DNA from: JACQZU01 sp041908165
GTDB taxonomy: Bacteria > Acidobacteriota > Holophagae > Holophagales > Holophagaceae
Direction: 5' to 3'
DNA length: 52,405 nt
Assembly: GCA_041908165.1 (NCBI GenBank)
Contig: JAYRFV010000177.1
Coordinates: 1-52,405 of the forward strand
Below, piece after piece: positions 44,219 to 52,318 of this stretch (its first letter is position 1; the number at the start of each line of letters is the position of its first letter). Under the pieces are notes generated by a model, which worked only from the letters and a program-made list of their open reading frames with translations, was not told the DNA's origin and made no database searches. Made by a program: the position numbers and the translations under genes.

Positions 44219-46027
44219 TCAGGGCCCTTCGCGGAGGAGGGGGATCGGAAGGAGGGCGAGACCTTCGTCGGTGCCGGCGAGGAGGTGACCCCCATTCTGG
44301 AGCAGGGCCGTGACCCGCGGCGAGGGCAAGGGCGCCTGGAGGGGGACGAACCGGCTGCCGTCCTCGCTGAGCCGCCACACCCCGCGGCCCTCGGTGCCCA
44401 GGTACAACCGGCCGGCGGCCACCCGCAGGCAGCCGGGATTGACCTTGAACCCGCGGGTTTCGGGGAAGGGTTCGAAGGAACCCGGGCCCGGCCCGGCGGT
44501 CCGCCGCGCCACTCCGCCGCCGTAGGTCCCGATGAACAGGGCCTCCCGGTGCGTCGCCAGGGCGGTCACCCAGGGGTGGGGGAGCCTGCCGTCGCCGGCG
44601 GTCACCCGCCAGGCCACCCGGCTTCCCGCCACCGCCGCCAGACCGGAGGGGGTGCCGACCACCAGGTTCTCCCCGCCCTCCAGGGCCAGGACCTGGTTTC
44701 CCGGAAGCCCGTGGAAGGCCGACAGGACGCGGCCATCCGGCAGCTGCAGGCCGTGGCCGCAGCCGATGGCGATGCCTCCGTCCAGGGAAGCCAGGGAGAA
44801 GGCGGACGCCGGTCCAAGCGGGACGACCCTCCGTCCGTCCCAGCGCACCGTCCCGCGCAGGCTGGCGACGAACAGGGCGCCCTCGGTGGCGAGCAGGGCG
44901 TTGACCCCCCAGGCGGAGGTGTCCGGCACCGTCCGCCAGGCAAGCTTTCCGCCCTGGCCGTCGCCGAGGATCAGCCCGCCGTCGAACAGCCCCACAGCGA
45001 CCTGGCCCCGCCAGAGGGCCAGGGCGTTCACGTGGCTGGGACCCGGCGGCAGGGCGGCCGGACGGGGGCGGGCCAGGCTCCAGCCGGCAGCGGTCCTGCG
45101 GAAGAGGCCCTGGGCGGTGTCGGCGAACACCAGGCCGGCGCTCGCGAAGACCCGCAGGGGCGGCGAGGGCAGCCACTCCTCGGCGGGCCGGCCCGCAGGA
45201 TCGAAACGCAGCATCCGTCCCCGGGCTACGCCGAAGACCTGGGTACCCACCCTCGCTGCCGAACGGACGTCCGCTCCGCCGGGCACCGGGGCAAGCACGC
45301 CGCCCCAGGGCCCCCGGGCCAGCCCCAGGGGCGTCAGGACCAGCAGGTCGTCGCCCTGGACCTCCACCCACTCGACCCACGGGTCCAGCGTAGGAACCGG
45401 CCCGGCCGCCTTGCCGACGATCCGCTTCAAGCCCTGCTCGCCCCCGGCCAGCAGGACGCCGCCGGGGCCCAGGGCCAGGCACTTCACCGGTGCCGCGTCC
45501 ACCTGCTCCAGGCTGGCGGAGGCCCAGGCGCTCCAGAACAGCCCCTGGCGGGCGCCGATCCAGAGCTCGCCGCCCGGGCCCTCCAGCAGGGCCCGCACGT
45601 CCAGGGAGGGAAGGGAGGTCCGGGCCTGGTGCCAGCGGCCCTCGCGGCGCAGGAAAAGGCCGCCGGAGGCCAGGCCGGCCACCGGGTGCCCCCGCCAGAG
45701 GGCCAGGGCGGTGGCCCGTAGGGAAGGCAGCCCCGCGGACAGGGAACCGGTCTCGTCCGCGATCCCGAAGGCCCCGGCCGTGGTCAACGCGGCCGGCGCG
45801 GCCGCCACCGCCAGGACCTCGCCGCCGCCCCAGTGGAGGGCCGGGAAGGGCGGGTCGGGCAGCTCGGCGAACTGCAGCGGGCGGGTCGCGCGCGGGGTCT
45901 CCGCGAAGGCCGCGCGCACCTGCCGCGACAGGCGCAGGTACAGCCCGGTGCCGAGCAGCGCGACCAGCCCGAGGCCCCCCGCCAGGATCAACCGGGGGTG
46001 CGGCAGGGGGCGCGGGAGGAGGGGCAT
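44219..46027 (-). CDS. Membrane-anchored beta-propeller protein (Reg_prop-like repeats)
   Basis: A 602-residue protein, first gene of the five-gene operon. One TM helix (LILAGGLGLVALLGTGLYL, about residues 13-32) is followed by a periplasmic body made of ten or more short propeller repeats of the form xLWIGxxxGLxxx: GELWIGARQGLFW, QVAVGLFDGGLILGDG, ALFVASLRGTVRWDG, NLVVGTPSGLAAV, ALFIGTYGGGVARR, RLYLGTEGRGVWRL. These resemble the two-component-regulator propeller found in hybrid kinases, but no kinase or other output domain follows. The repeat count suggests one or two propellers. The ATG at 46027 lies about 19 nt after a predicted transcription start. Confidence 0.82.
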   Translation of the reverse strand: MPLLPRPLPHPRLILAGGLGLVALLGTGLYLRLSRQVRAAFAETPRATRPLQFAELPDPPFPALHWGGGEVLAVAAAPAALTTAGAFGIADETGSLSAGLPSLRATALALWRGHPVAGLASGGLFLRREGRWHQARTSLPSLDVRALLEGPGGELWIGARQGLFWSAWASASLEQVDAAPVKCLALGPGGVLLAGGEQGLKRIVGKAAGPVPTLDPWVEWVEVQGDDLLVLTPLGLARGPWGGVLAPVPGGADVRSAARVGTQVFGVARGRMLRFDPAGRPAEEWLPSPPLRVFASAGLVFADTAQGLFRRTAAGWSLARPRPAALPPGPSHVNALALWRGQVAVGLFDGGLILGDGQGGKLAWRTVPDTSAWGVNALLATEGALFVASLRGTVRWDGRRVVPLGPASAFSLASLDGGIAIGCGHGLQLPDGRVLSAFHGLPGNQVLALEGGENLVVGTPSGLAAVAGSRVAWRVTAGDGRLPHPWVTALATHREALFIGTYGGGVARRTAGPGPGSFEPFPETRGFKVNPGCLRVAAGRLYLGTEGRGVWRLSEDGSRFVPLQAPLPSPRVTALLQNGGHLLAGTDEGLALLPIPLLREGP

Positions 46028-46052
46028 CCGGGCTGGGTCGGGGTCCGGATCC

Positions 46053-46061
46053 CTTATAGCA
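46053..46061 (-). promoter_or_regulatory. Extended -10 promoter of the five-gene envelope operon
   Basis: The minus strand reads ATGCTATAAGG: TG-n-TATAAG, an extended -10 element with TATAAG at 46053-46058. No good -35 is seen. Transcription would start near 46046 and run through all five genes to about 31034; I see no other promoter between them. Confidence 0.5.
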
Positions 46062-46118
46062 TCGCCCGGCTGCGGGGACCCGCGGTCCTTCGCGCGTGCC
46101 GGCCGGGCCCCGGGGCGC

Positions 46119-46124
46119 TACACT
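46119..46124 (+). promoter_or_regulatory. Putative -10 element for prfC
   Basis: TACACT in CGCTACACTGACG, 18 bp before the prfC ATG, giving a leader of about 12 nt. The -35 region is GC-rich and does not match the consensus. The 115-bp spacer is shared with the divergent envelope operon. Confidence 0.35.
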
Positions 46125-46142
46125 GACGGGTTCGAGGCCTGC

Positions 46143-47711
46143 ATGTCCCTAGCGGAAGAAATCCAGCGCCGGCGCACCTTCGCCATCATCAGCCACCCCG
46201 ACGCCGGCAAGACCACCCTGACCGAGAAGCTGCTGCTCTACGGCGGCGCCATCGACCGGGCCGGCTCGGTGAAGGCCCGCGAAGGCGGCGGCGCGGCCCA
46301 CTCGGACTGGATGGCCATCGAGCAGGAGCGCGGCATCAGCGTCACCTCCGCGGCCATGCAGTTCGAGTACCGGGGCTACGCCATCAACCTGCTCGACACG
46401 CCGGGCCACCAGGACTTCAGCGAGGACACCTACCGCGCGCTCACCGCGGCGGATTCGGTGGTGATGCTGCTGGACTGCGCCAAGGGCGTGGAGGAGCAGA
46501 CCAAGAAGCTGTTCCGGGTGGCGCGCGAGCGCCGGCTGCCGATCTTCACCTTCGTCAACAAGCTGGACCGGCCCGGCCGGGAGCCGGTGGAACTGATCGA
46601 CGAGGTGGAGGAGCTGTTCGGCCTGCACGCCGTGCCCATGACCTGGCCGATCGGCTCCGGCCCCGACTTCAAGGGCGTCTACGTCCGCGCCACCGGCCAG
46701 GTGCAGGTGTTCGAGCGCAGCCGGGCCGGCCGCAAGGCGCGGGTGGCGGGGCAGGGCAGCCTGGACGATCCGGAGATCGCCGCCCTGCTGACCGCCGAGG
46801 AACTGCAGCGGCTCAAGGACGACGTGGACCTGATGGAGCACGTGCTGCCGGCCTTCGACCGCGAGGCCTTCCGCCGCGGCGAGCAGTCGCCGCTGTTCTT
46901 CGGCTCGGCGGTCAACAATTTCGGCGTCTCCGAATTCCTCGACGAGTTCCTGGACCTGGCCCCGGCCCCCGGCCCCCGGCCCCTGAACGACGGCGGCGAG
47001 GTCTCGCCCGGGCAACCCTTCACCGCCTTCGTGTTCAAGGTCCAGGCCAACATGAACAAGGCCCACCGCGACCGGGTGGCCTTCGCCCGGATCGTCTCCG
47101 GCCGCTTCGAGCGCGGCATGGACGCCCTCCACGTCCGCGAGAAGAAGTCGATCAAGCTGAACTACCCGCACATGTTCTTCGGCCGCGAGCGGGCGATCGT
47201 CGACGAGGCCTTCCCCGGCGACATCCTCGGCCTGATCAACCCAGGCCTGTTCCGGATCGGCGACGTGCTGAGCGCGGCCGGCCCCCTGGAGTTCCACGCG
47301 GTGCCGCGCTTCAGCCCGGAGCAGTTCTGCTCGGTGCGGCTGGCCGACCCCGGCGCCCGCAAGGGCTTCCTGAAGGGCCTCCAGCAGATCGCCGAGGAGG
47401 GCGTCGTGCAGGTGTTCTGGCCCAAGGGCGGCGCCCCCCTGCCGATCCTCGGCGCGGTCGGCCGCCTGCAGTTCGAGGTCCTCGCCCACCGCCTCAAGGG
47501 TGAGTACGCCTGCCCGGTGCTCCTGGAGCCGCGGAACTTCCAGATGGCCCGCTGGCTCACCGGCGGCTGGCCCGAACCCAGCAAGTACTGGGGCGAACTC
47601 GTCGAGGACGGCGAGGGCAACCCCGCCATCCTCTTCGAGAACGACTGGCAAAGAAGGACAACGGCGGAGAAGAACCCCGGGATCGGGTTCCGCGAACATC
47701 CATCCAGGTAG
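46143..47711 (+). CDS. prfC: Peptide chain release factor 3
   Basis: A 522-residue translational GTPase that recycles RF1/RF2 from the ribosome after termination. G1 is ISHPDAGKTTLTEKLLLYGG (residues 16-35), the switch regions contain SDWMAIEQERGISVTSAAM, G3 is LLDTPGHQDFSEDTYRAL and G4 FVNKLDRPGREPVEL, all specific to RF3. Domain 2 and the C-terminal domain (FSPEQFCSVRLADPGARKGF, GAVGRLQFEVLAHRLKGEY) are intact. Transcribed away from the envelope operon, it ends 8 bp before the convergent small-gene pair. Confidence 0.96.
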   Translation: MSLAEEIQRRRTFAIISHPDAGKTTLTEKLLLYGGAIDRAGSVKAREGGGAAHSDWMAIEQERGISVTSAAMQFEYRGYAINLLDTPGHQDFSEDTYRALTAADSVVMLLDCAKGVEEQTKKLFRVARERRLPIFTFVNKLDRPGREPVELIDEVEELFGLHAVPMTWPIGSGPDFKGVYVRATGQVQVFERSRAGRKARVAGQGSLDDPEIAALLTAEELQRLKDDVDLMEHVLPAFDREAFRRGEQSPLFFGSAVNNFGVSEFLDEFLDLAPAPGPRPLNDGGEVSPGQPFTAFVFKVQANMNKAHRDRVAFARIVSGRFERGMDALHVREKKSIKLNYPHMFFGRERAIVDEAFPGDILGLINPGLFRIGDVLSAAGPLEFHAVPRFSPEQFCSVRLADPGARKGFLKGLQQIAEEGVVQVFWPKGGAPLPILGAVGRLQFEVLAHRLKGEYACPVLLEPRNFQMARWLTGGWPEPSKYWGELVEDGEGNPAILFENDWQRRTTAEKNPGIGFREHPSR

Positions 47712-47719
47712 GACCGGGG

Positions 47720-47980
47720 TCAGCGGGCTTCGGTCCTGGGGTCCGCGAAGAGGGTGTCGAAGCTGTCGGGCGGGGCCTCGGCGGGTTGCAGCCAGTCCTG
47801 GAGGTAACGCTGCAGTTCGCCCTCGCGGCCCTGCTCGACGGCCCGCAGCGGGGTGCCGCCGAGCCGGGGGTTGTCCTGCCGGAGCCAGCGGGCCCCGCGA
47901 TCCTCCGGGAACAGGCGGTCCAGCAGCTGGCAGGTCAGGGGCGCGAGCCCGGCCCGGGCGTCCGCACCGGGCTCAGGCAT
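47720..47980 (-). CDS. Small protein with Xre/MbcA/ParS-like toxin-binding motif (possible antitoxin)
   Basis: An 86-residue protein, second of an overlapping pair (8-bp overlap with the gene upstream). The central ARWLRQDNPRLGGTPLRAV resembles the C-terminal DUF2384/MbcA-ParS-Xre domain of antitoxins (WLxxPNxxLGGxTPLxLL), which binds RES-type toxins. It lacks the helix-turn-helix that usually precedes this domain, and no RES toxin is adjacent. The resemblance is modest and could be coincidental. Small size and coupling to a second small gene are consistent with a toxin-antitoxin-like locus. Confidence 0.55.
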   Translation of the reverse strand: MPEPGADARAGLAPLTCQLLDRLFPEDRGARWLRQDNPRLGGTPLRAVEQGREGELQRYLQDWLQPAEAPPDSFDTLFADPRTEAR

Positions 47981-48260
47981 GCTCGTCCTCCAGGAACCGG
48001 CGGGCGGCGGCGAAGGCGTCGGGCCCCTGCAGCGAGGGCTGGCCGCTGCAGGCCGCCAGCAGCTTGGCGACGACGCGGGCGCCGTTCGAGGCGTGGGGGT
48101 CCTTGCCGGCGTGCTGCAGCCAGGCCGACGCGAAGAGGGCCAGGGAGACCGCCTCCTCCAGCGCGGCCACCCGGGCCCTCAGGCCGCGCTCGTCCAGGCC
48201 GCCCTCCCCGATCCATGCGTGGGGTATCGGTTGCGGCGCGGGGCGCGCTTCGGGGTCCAT
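47973..48260 (-). CDS. Small hypothetical protein upstream of the antitoxin-like gene
   Basis: A 95-residue protein with GGGAGGG 4 nt before its ATG. After a Pro-rich N-terminus containing PIPHAWIGEGGLDE, the rest is predicted helical: LRARVAALEEAVSLALFAS, then NGARVVAKLLAACSG, and FAAARRFLEDEHA at the end. No family is recognised. Its stop lies inside the following gene, so both proteins are made from one message. An AT-rich patch (48296-48325, TTATATTTTTC on this strand) just upstream may hold the promoter. Confidence 0.55.
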   Translation of the reverse strand: MDPEARPAPQPIPHAWIGEGGLDERGLRARVAALEEAVSLALFASAWLQHAGKDPHASNGARVVAKLLAACSGQPSLQGPDAFAAARRFLEDEHA

Positions 48261-48345
48261 CCAGCCCTCCCATTCACTCTTGGAGAACAGGATAGGAGCA
48301 AGAAAAATATAATCAACTATTCGTGATCTGGAATTTCCCTGCGGG

Positions 48346-48816
48346 TCAGCGAATCACGATCCAGGCCTGGCGTCCCTTCTTGAGGGCCCGGAGGAGCTTG
48401 GCCATCCCGTCGGCGGGATCGGTGGGATCACCGTTCCCGGTGGCGGCGTCGACCACCAGCAACTGCCCCGGCGCCGACTGCGGCAGGTCCAGGTGGAGGC
48501 CCACCGGTTCCTTGCCCGAGGCGGCCCGCTTCAGGGACTGGGTGTAGGATTCCACCGCCTCCCGGGAGAACCCGTCACCGGCTTCGAGGGCCGCGATCGA
48601 GACCTGGTAGTAGCGGGCGAGGGCGCCCATGGCGATGGCGCTCGGCCGGGTGCGGCCGACTTCCCAGCTGGAGACCATGGCCTGCTCGCATCCGAGCGCC
48701 TCGCTGACCTCCACCTGGGTCAGGCCCCGCTGCTTGCGCAGCCAGCGGAGGCGCTCCGAGAGGTTCCGGGGCTCTTCCGGCATGGGCGAAGTCTCGTAGG
48801 GGCCGCGGATGCTCAT
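48346..48816 (-). CDS. XRE-family helix-turn-helix regulator
   Basis: A 145-156-residue DNA-binding protein. The XRE domain covers about 60 residues: LSERLRWLRKQRGLTQVEVSEALGCEQAMVSSWEVGRTRPS. The C-terminal ~75 residues (SYTQSLKRAAS through QAWIVIR) form no domain I recognise. Two starts are possible: ATG 48816, 4 nt beyond the predicted transcription start (nearly leaderless), or ATG 48783. It is divergent from a Ser/Thr kinase gene across a short AT-rich spacer, so autoregulation and control of the kinase are likely. Rare in this GC-rich window, that spacer is the lowest-GC segment I see. Confidence 0.85.
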   Translation of the reverse strand: MSIRGPYETSPMPEEPRNLSERLRWLRKQRGLTQVEVSEALGCEQAMVSSWEVGRTRPSAIAMGALARYYQVSIAALEAGDGFSREAVESYTQSLKRAASGKEPVGLHLDLPQSAPGQLLVVDAATGNGDPTDPADGMAKLLRALKKGRQAWIVIR

Positions 48817-48826
48817 TGGTAAACTG

Positions 48827-48832
48827 ATTATA
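48827..48832 (-). promoter_or_regulatory. Consensus -10 box for the XRE gene
   Basis: A perfect TATAAT on the minus strand (GGCTATAATCAG). TTTACA at 48855-48860 resembles a -35, but at 22 bp spacing. The adjoining AT-rich 48850-48870 (AAATGTAAATAAATATTAA on the plus strand) probably also carries the kinase promoter, with TATTAA at 48865-48870. Confidence 0.5.
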
Positions 48833-48895
48833 GCCCCCCGGGCCCAATGAAAAATGTAAATAAATATTAAGATCGCCTTGGCCGAGTATGAATTG

Positions 48896-51799
48896 ATGAC
48901 CTCCGAGCCCAATGCTCCGGGCCCCACCACGGGGGCCGCCTCCGAGCCCCCCTGGGTGAACGCGCAGCCGCGCCACCTGGTCGAGCGCTTCGTGCTGGGA
49001 CCGGAACTGGGCCGGGGCGGCATGGGCCGGGTCCACCTGGGCTGGGATCCGATGCTGCGGCGGATGGTGGCGATCAAGCTGCTGCTGGGGGATGATCCGG
49101 AGCTGCACCTCCGCCTGCTCCGGGAGGCCCGCAACCAGGCCAAGATCGAGCACCCGAACGTCTGCCGGATCCACGACCTGGGCATGGCGGAGGCCCGCCC
49201 CTACATCGCCATGCAGCTGATCCTCGGCAGCAGCCTGTCGGAACTGCGGCCAGAGCTGGACCACCGGGAGATCGCGGAATTGCTGGCGGACATCGCCGCA
49301 GCGGTGCACGCGGCGCACAAGGTCGGCCTGATCCATCGGGACCTGAAGCCGGCCAACATCCTGGTGACCGGCCGCGGCCTGGGGCGCAAGCCGGGGTCGG
49401 CGGAAAAGGACCTGCTCGCCTCGGGCGGAATCCCCCGTCTGGGCCGCCTGAAACCCTACGTGGTGGATTTCGGCCTGGCCCGGGATCTCCAGGCCCTCGA
49501 CCAGACCCTGTCCTGGTCGGTCATGGGGACGCCGGCCTTCATGAGCCCCGAACAGGCGCGGGGCGAGGCGCTGGGGCCGGCGACCGACATCTACAGCCTC
49601 GGGGCGACGCTGTACGCGATGCTGTCGGGGCAGCCGCCCTTCGAGGGCAGCACCCTGGCCGGGCTGATCACCCAGCAGTCCGAGCACGGCGCGCGCGCGG
49701 TGCGGCGGCTGGACCCCAAGGTGCCGAAGGACCTGGAGACGATCACCCTGAAATGCCTGGAGTCCGAACCGGCCAAGCGCTACGCCAGCGCCGGTGCCCT
49801 GGAGGAGGACCTGCGCCGCTGGCTGGCCGGGAAGCCGATCGTGGCGCGGCCGGTGGGACCCGCCGGGAGGCTGGTGCGCTGGGCGCGCCGGAAGCCCACC
49901 CTCGCCGCGACGGCCTCTGCGGGCCTCGGGGCCACCCTGCTGCTGGCCGGCTGGAACCTGCACACCACCCGCCAGGCCTCCCGGCGCGAGGCGGCCGCCC
50001 AACGGTTCGCGCTGGAGATCCGGGACGCCGAGCACCTTCTGCGGATCGAACGGATGATGCCGATCCACGACATCCGGCCCGCTGAAGCGAGGCTGCGCCG
50101 CAGGATGGATGAGATCCGCGCGGAGATGTCGTCCCTGGGCGGGATCGCCCGCGGGCCGGGCCTCTACGCCCTGGGCCGCGGGCACCTGGCCCTGCGCCAG
50201 TACCCGGTCGCCATCGAGGTGCTCGACGCCGCCTGGTCCGCCGGGTTCCAGGCGCCCGAGGTGGCCTACGCACGGGCCCTGGCGCGCCTGAAGCTGTTCG
50301 AGGAGAAGGCCATCGACTTCTACGGCCTCATGCTGCGGCCCGAGGATCTGGCCAAGGCGAGAACGGACCTGGTCCTGCCGGCCCTTCGCCACCTGCGGGA
50401 TGCCAAGGGCGCCCGCGTGGACCACCCGGACTACGGCTACGCCCTCGCCGCCTGGGGCTCCGATCGCTTCGAGGAGGCCGAGAACGGGTTTTCCGAATCC
50501 CTCTCCCAGGCGCCCTGGCTCGCCGAGGCCTGGGTCGGACGCTTCCGCAACCGGATGCGCTGGAAGTGGTCCGAGGCCACCACCCCCGGGCAGATCGCCG
50601 CCCTGGGGGCCGAGCTGGAGCCGATGCTCGAGGAGGCGGAGCGCCTGGCCCCCAGCGACGACGACCCGCTGGTGGCCCACGTGCGCTTCAAGCACAGCCA
50701 TTTCATCCGCCTCAGCGCCATCAACGACCGGTCGGAGCGGCCCCTGGCCGAGGCCATGGGGCTCACCGAGAAGGCCCGGCGGATCCGGCCGGAATCGACC
50801 GTGCTGATTTCGCTGAACCAGGATGTGTCGATCCAGCGGGGGTTCTTCCAGCTGGGCAGCGGCAAGGACCCCGGCCCGATGATGCGCGAGGTGGCGCGCC
50901 TGGTCGAAGCCGGCCTAGCCCGCAGCGACTGGCCCAGGGCGCAGGACCGGGAAAACGTCCGGTTGGGGCTTCACCATGTCTGGCTGATCGCTGCGGAGGC
51001 CGACTGGCGGTTCGGAAGGGACCCGCGGCCGGCCATTGCGCAGGCGGCGGCCATCCGGCCCCATTTCGCCCGGGAGGATGCCCATTTCGTCTACGTGGAC
51101 CTCACCCAGGCGCGGCACCTGATCGGCCTGGGTCTGGATCCGCAGCCGGTCTTCCGCTCGGCGGACCGGATCCTGCACACCCCGCAGACCCCGATGGATG
51201 CCTTCCACGGCAGCATCCTGGGGGAACTGTACCTGGAGTGGGCCGCCTGGCTGCACGCGCAGGGCCGTCCGGCCGACGCCAAGGCCGCGGAAGCCATCGA
51301 GGTGCTCGAGCGCGGGGCGCGGGAGGTTCCTGGATTCGCCTACACCTACTACACACTGGCCCCTCTGCACGCGCTCCGGGCCCGGATCGCCCTGGACCAG
51401 GGGAAGGACCCGACCCTGCACCTGCAGGCCGCTCTGGCGGCCGCTGAAAAGGGCCTCAAGGCCAACCCCCGGAACGCCATGATCCGCCTTGCGGCCGCCC
51501 AGGCCCACCACGCGGTCGGCCTGGCCCGTTCCGCGCGAGGGGAAGACCCGGGGCCAGCCCTGGACCGCGTCCGCGACCACCTCAACCAGGCGGAAACCGT
51601 GAACCCGAAGGACTTCCGCATCTTCCTCCTGCGCGCCGAAACGGAGCGCCTCGCCGCCGAGGCCGCGCGGACCACCGGAAAGGATCCTTCCCGCCCTCTG
51701 GAACTGTGCCGGCAGGCCGCCCGTCAGGGCCTGAAGGCCAAGCCGGACGAGCCCCGCTTCCGGGTTTTCCTGGGCCGGCCGGAACCCGCCGCGCCCTGA
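48896..51799 (+). CDS. Transmembrane Ser/Thr protein kinase with C-terminal TPR-like region
   Basis: A 967-residue PknB-type kinase (residue numbers below count from the alternative TTG at 48878, six codons earlier). The kinase domain has the P-loop GRGGMG (45-50), Lys in VAIK (67), HRDLKPAN (153-160), DFG (197-199), the substrate/activation segment MGTPAFMSPEQA and DIYSLGATLY. About 24 extra residues lie between HRDLKPANILV and DFG. A single TM helix (about 342-360, LAATASAGLGATLLLAGWNL) leads to ~600 residues of helical TPR-like repeats, probably periplasmic. All catalytic residues are present. Divergent from the XRE gene, which may regulate it. Substrates are unknown. Confidence 0.93.
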   Translation: MTSEPNAPGPTTGAASEPPWVNAQPRHLVERFVLGPELGRGGMGRVHLGWDPMLRRMVAIKLLLGDDPELHLRLLREARNQAKIEHPNVCRIHDLGMAEARPYIAMQLILGSSLSELRPELDHREIAELLADIAAAVHAAHKVGLIHRDLKPANILVTGRGLGRKPGSAEKDLLASGGIPRLGRLKPYVVDFGLARDLQALDQTLSWSVMGTPAFMSPEQARGEALGPATDIYSLGATLYAMLSGQPPFEGSTLAGLITQQSEHGARAVRRLDPKVPKDLETITLKCLESEPAKRYASAGALEEDLRRWLAGKPIVARPVGPAGRLVRWARRKPTLAATASAGLGATLLLAGWNLHTTRQASRREAAAQRFALEIRDAEHLLRIERMMPIHDIRPAEARLRRRMDEIRAEMSSLGGIARGPGLYALGRGHLALRQYPVAIEVLDAAWSAGFQAPEVAYARALARLKLFEEKAIDFYGLMLRPEDLAKARTDLVLPALRHLRDAKGARVDHPDYGYALAAWGSDRFEEAENGFSESLSQAPWLAEAWVGRFRNRMRWKWSEATTPGQIAALGAELEPMLEEAERLAPSDDDPLVAHVRFKHSHFIRLSAINDRSERPLAEAMGLTEKARRIRPESTVLISLNQDVSIQRGFFQLGSGKDPGPMMREVARLVEAGLARSDWPRAQDRENVRLGLHHVWLIAAEADWRFGRDPRPAIAQAAAIRPHFAREDAHFVYVDLTQARHLIGLGLDPQPVFRSADRILHTPQTPMDAFHGSILGELYLEWAAWLHAQGRPADAKAAEAIEVLERGAREVPGFAYTYYTLAPLHALRARIALDQGKDPTLHLQAALAAAEKGLKANPRNAMIRLAAAQAHHAVGLARSARGEDPGPALDRVRDHLNQAETVNPKDFRIFLLRAETERLAAEAARTTGKDPSRPLELCRQAARQGLKAKPDEPRFRVFLGRPEPAAP

Positions 51800-51829
51800 T
51801 CCCCCCCGGCAGGTAAATTGCAATGAGAC

Positions 51830-51858
51830 TTGACCCCTGTCGGGGGCTTGCCGATAGG
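51830..51858 (+). promoter_or_regulatory. Putative promoter of the 100-residue protein gene
   Basis: TTGACC (51830-51835), a 17-bp spacer and GATAGG (51853-51858). The -35 is good and the -10 weak. GGAG 8 nt before the ATG at 51879 is the ribosome-binding site. Confidence 0.4.
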
Positions 51859-51878
51859 GTGCTCGTGAGGAGTCCGCC

Positions 51879-52181
51879 ATGCCCCAGGAAATCCGGCCCG
51901 AGGACCTGATCGTCACCGAGCAGGATGGAACCCGGCGGATCAATCACGATGTCCTGGAAGCCTACGGCCTCTTCAACCTGCCGAAATCGCTGATGCGCTC
52001 GGCGCTCATGGTCTATTTCGACAACGCCAGCCGTCAGGGGCGGCAGGCCGCCCATTCGGTCCGGACCTTCATCGCGCTGGCCTCGAGCATCACCCGCTTC
52101 CCCAAGCAGGTGGCGATCAATTTCACCCGCGGACCGGCGTATCGAAGGAATATGCGCTGGTTGCGGAAATACAGCCGCTGA
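51879..52181 (+). CDS. Small basic protein of unknown family
   Basis: A 100-residue protein with a good ribosome-binding site (GGAG) and a plausible promoter. Its sequence is alpha/beta with TEQDGTRRINHDVLEAYGLF, then SLMRSALMVYFDNASRQGRQ and a basic C-terminus. I recognise no family. The last nine codons plus stop (MRWLRKYSR*) lie inside the first copy of a direct repeat whose second copy, 167 bp downstream, preserves the same codons and stop. The C-terminus may therefore have been supplied by a repeat element, or the gene's 3' end may have been duplicated. Confidence 0.65.
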   Translation: MPQEIRPEDLIVTEQDGTRRINHDVLEAYGLFNLPKSLMRSALMVYFDNASRQGRQAAHSVRTFIALASSITRFPKQVAINFTRGPAYRRNMRWLRKYSR

Positions 52182-52238
52182 GGCTTCGTTCGGCGTGCCT
52201 GCGATCGGCAGGGTTGGGGGCCCAGGCCCTCGGCTCTC
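52152..52238. repeat. Direct repeat, copy 1 (87 bp)
   Basis: First copy of an 87-bp direct repeat with 167-bp period; 82 of 87 positions agree with copy 2. It includes the last nine codons and stop of the preceding gene and a CCTGC-GATCG-GCAGG hairpin at 52198-52212. Confidence 0.9.
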
Positions 52239-52243
52239 GCCTC

Positions 52244-52264
52244 GGGCGCGGATGATTCGCGCCC
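52244..52264. repeat. Inverted repeat between the two direct-repeat copies
   Basis: GGGCGCG (52244-52250), a 7-nt loop and CGCGCCC (52258-52264). It lies in the 80-bp spacer between the direct repeats and may act as a terminator for the small gene or as part of the repeat unit. Confidence 0.5.
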
Positions 52265-52318
52265 AGTGGGGCCCCGCTGCGCACGCCATGCGTGCTCCGC
52301 GACCCACTTGGTTGCGAC

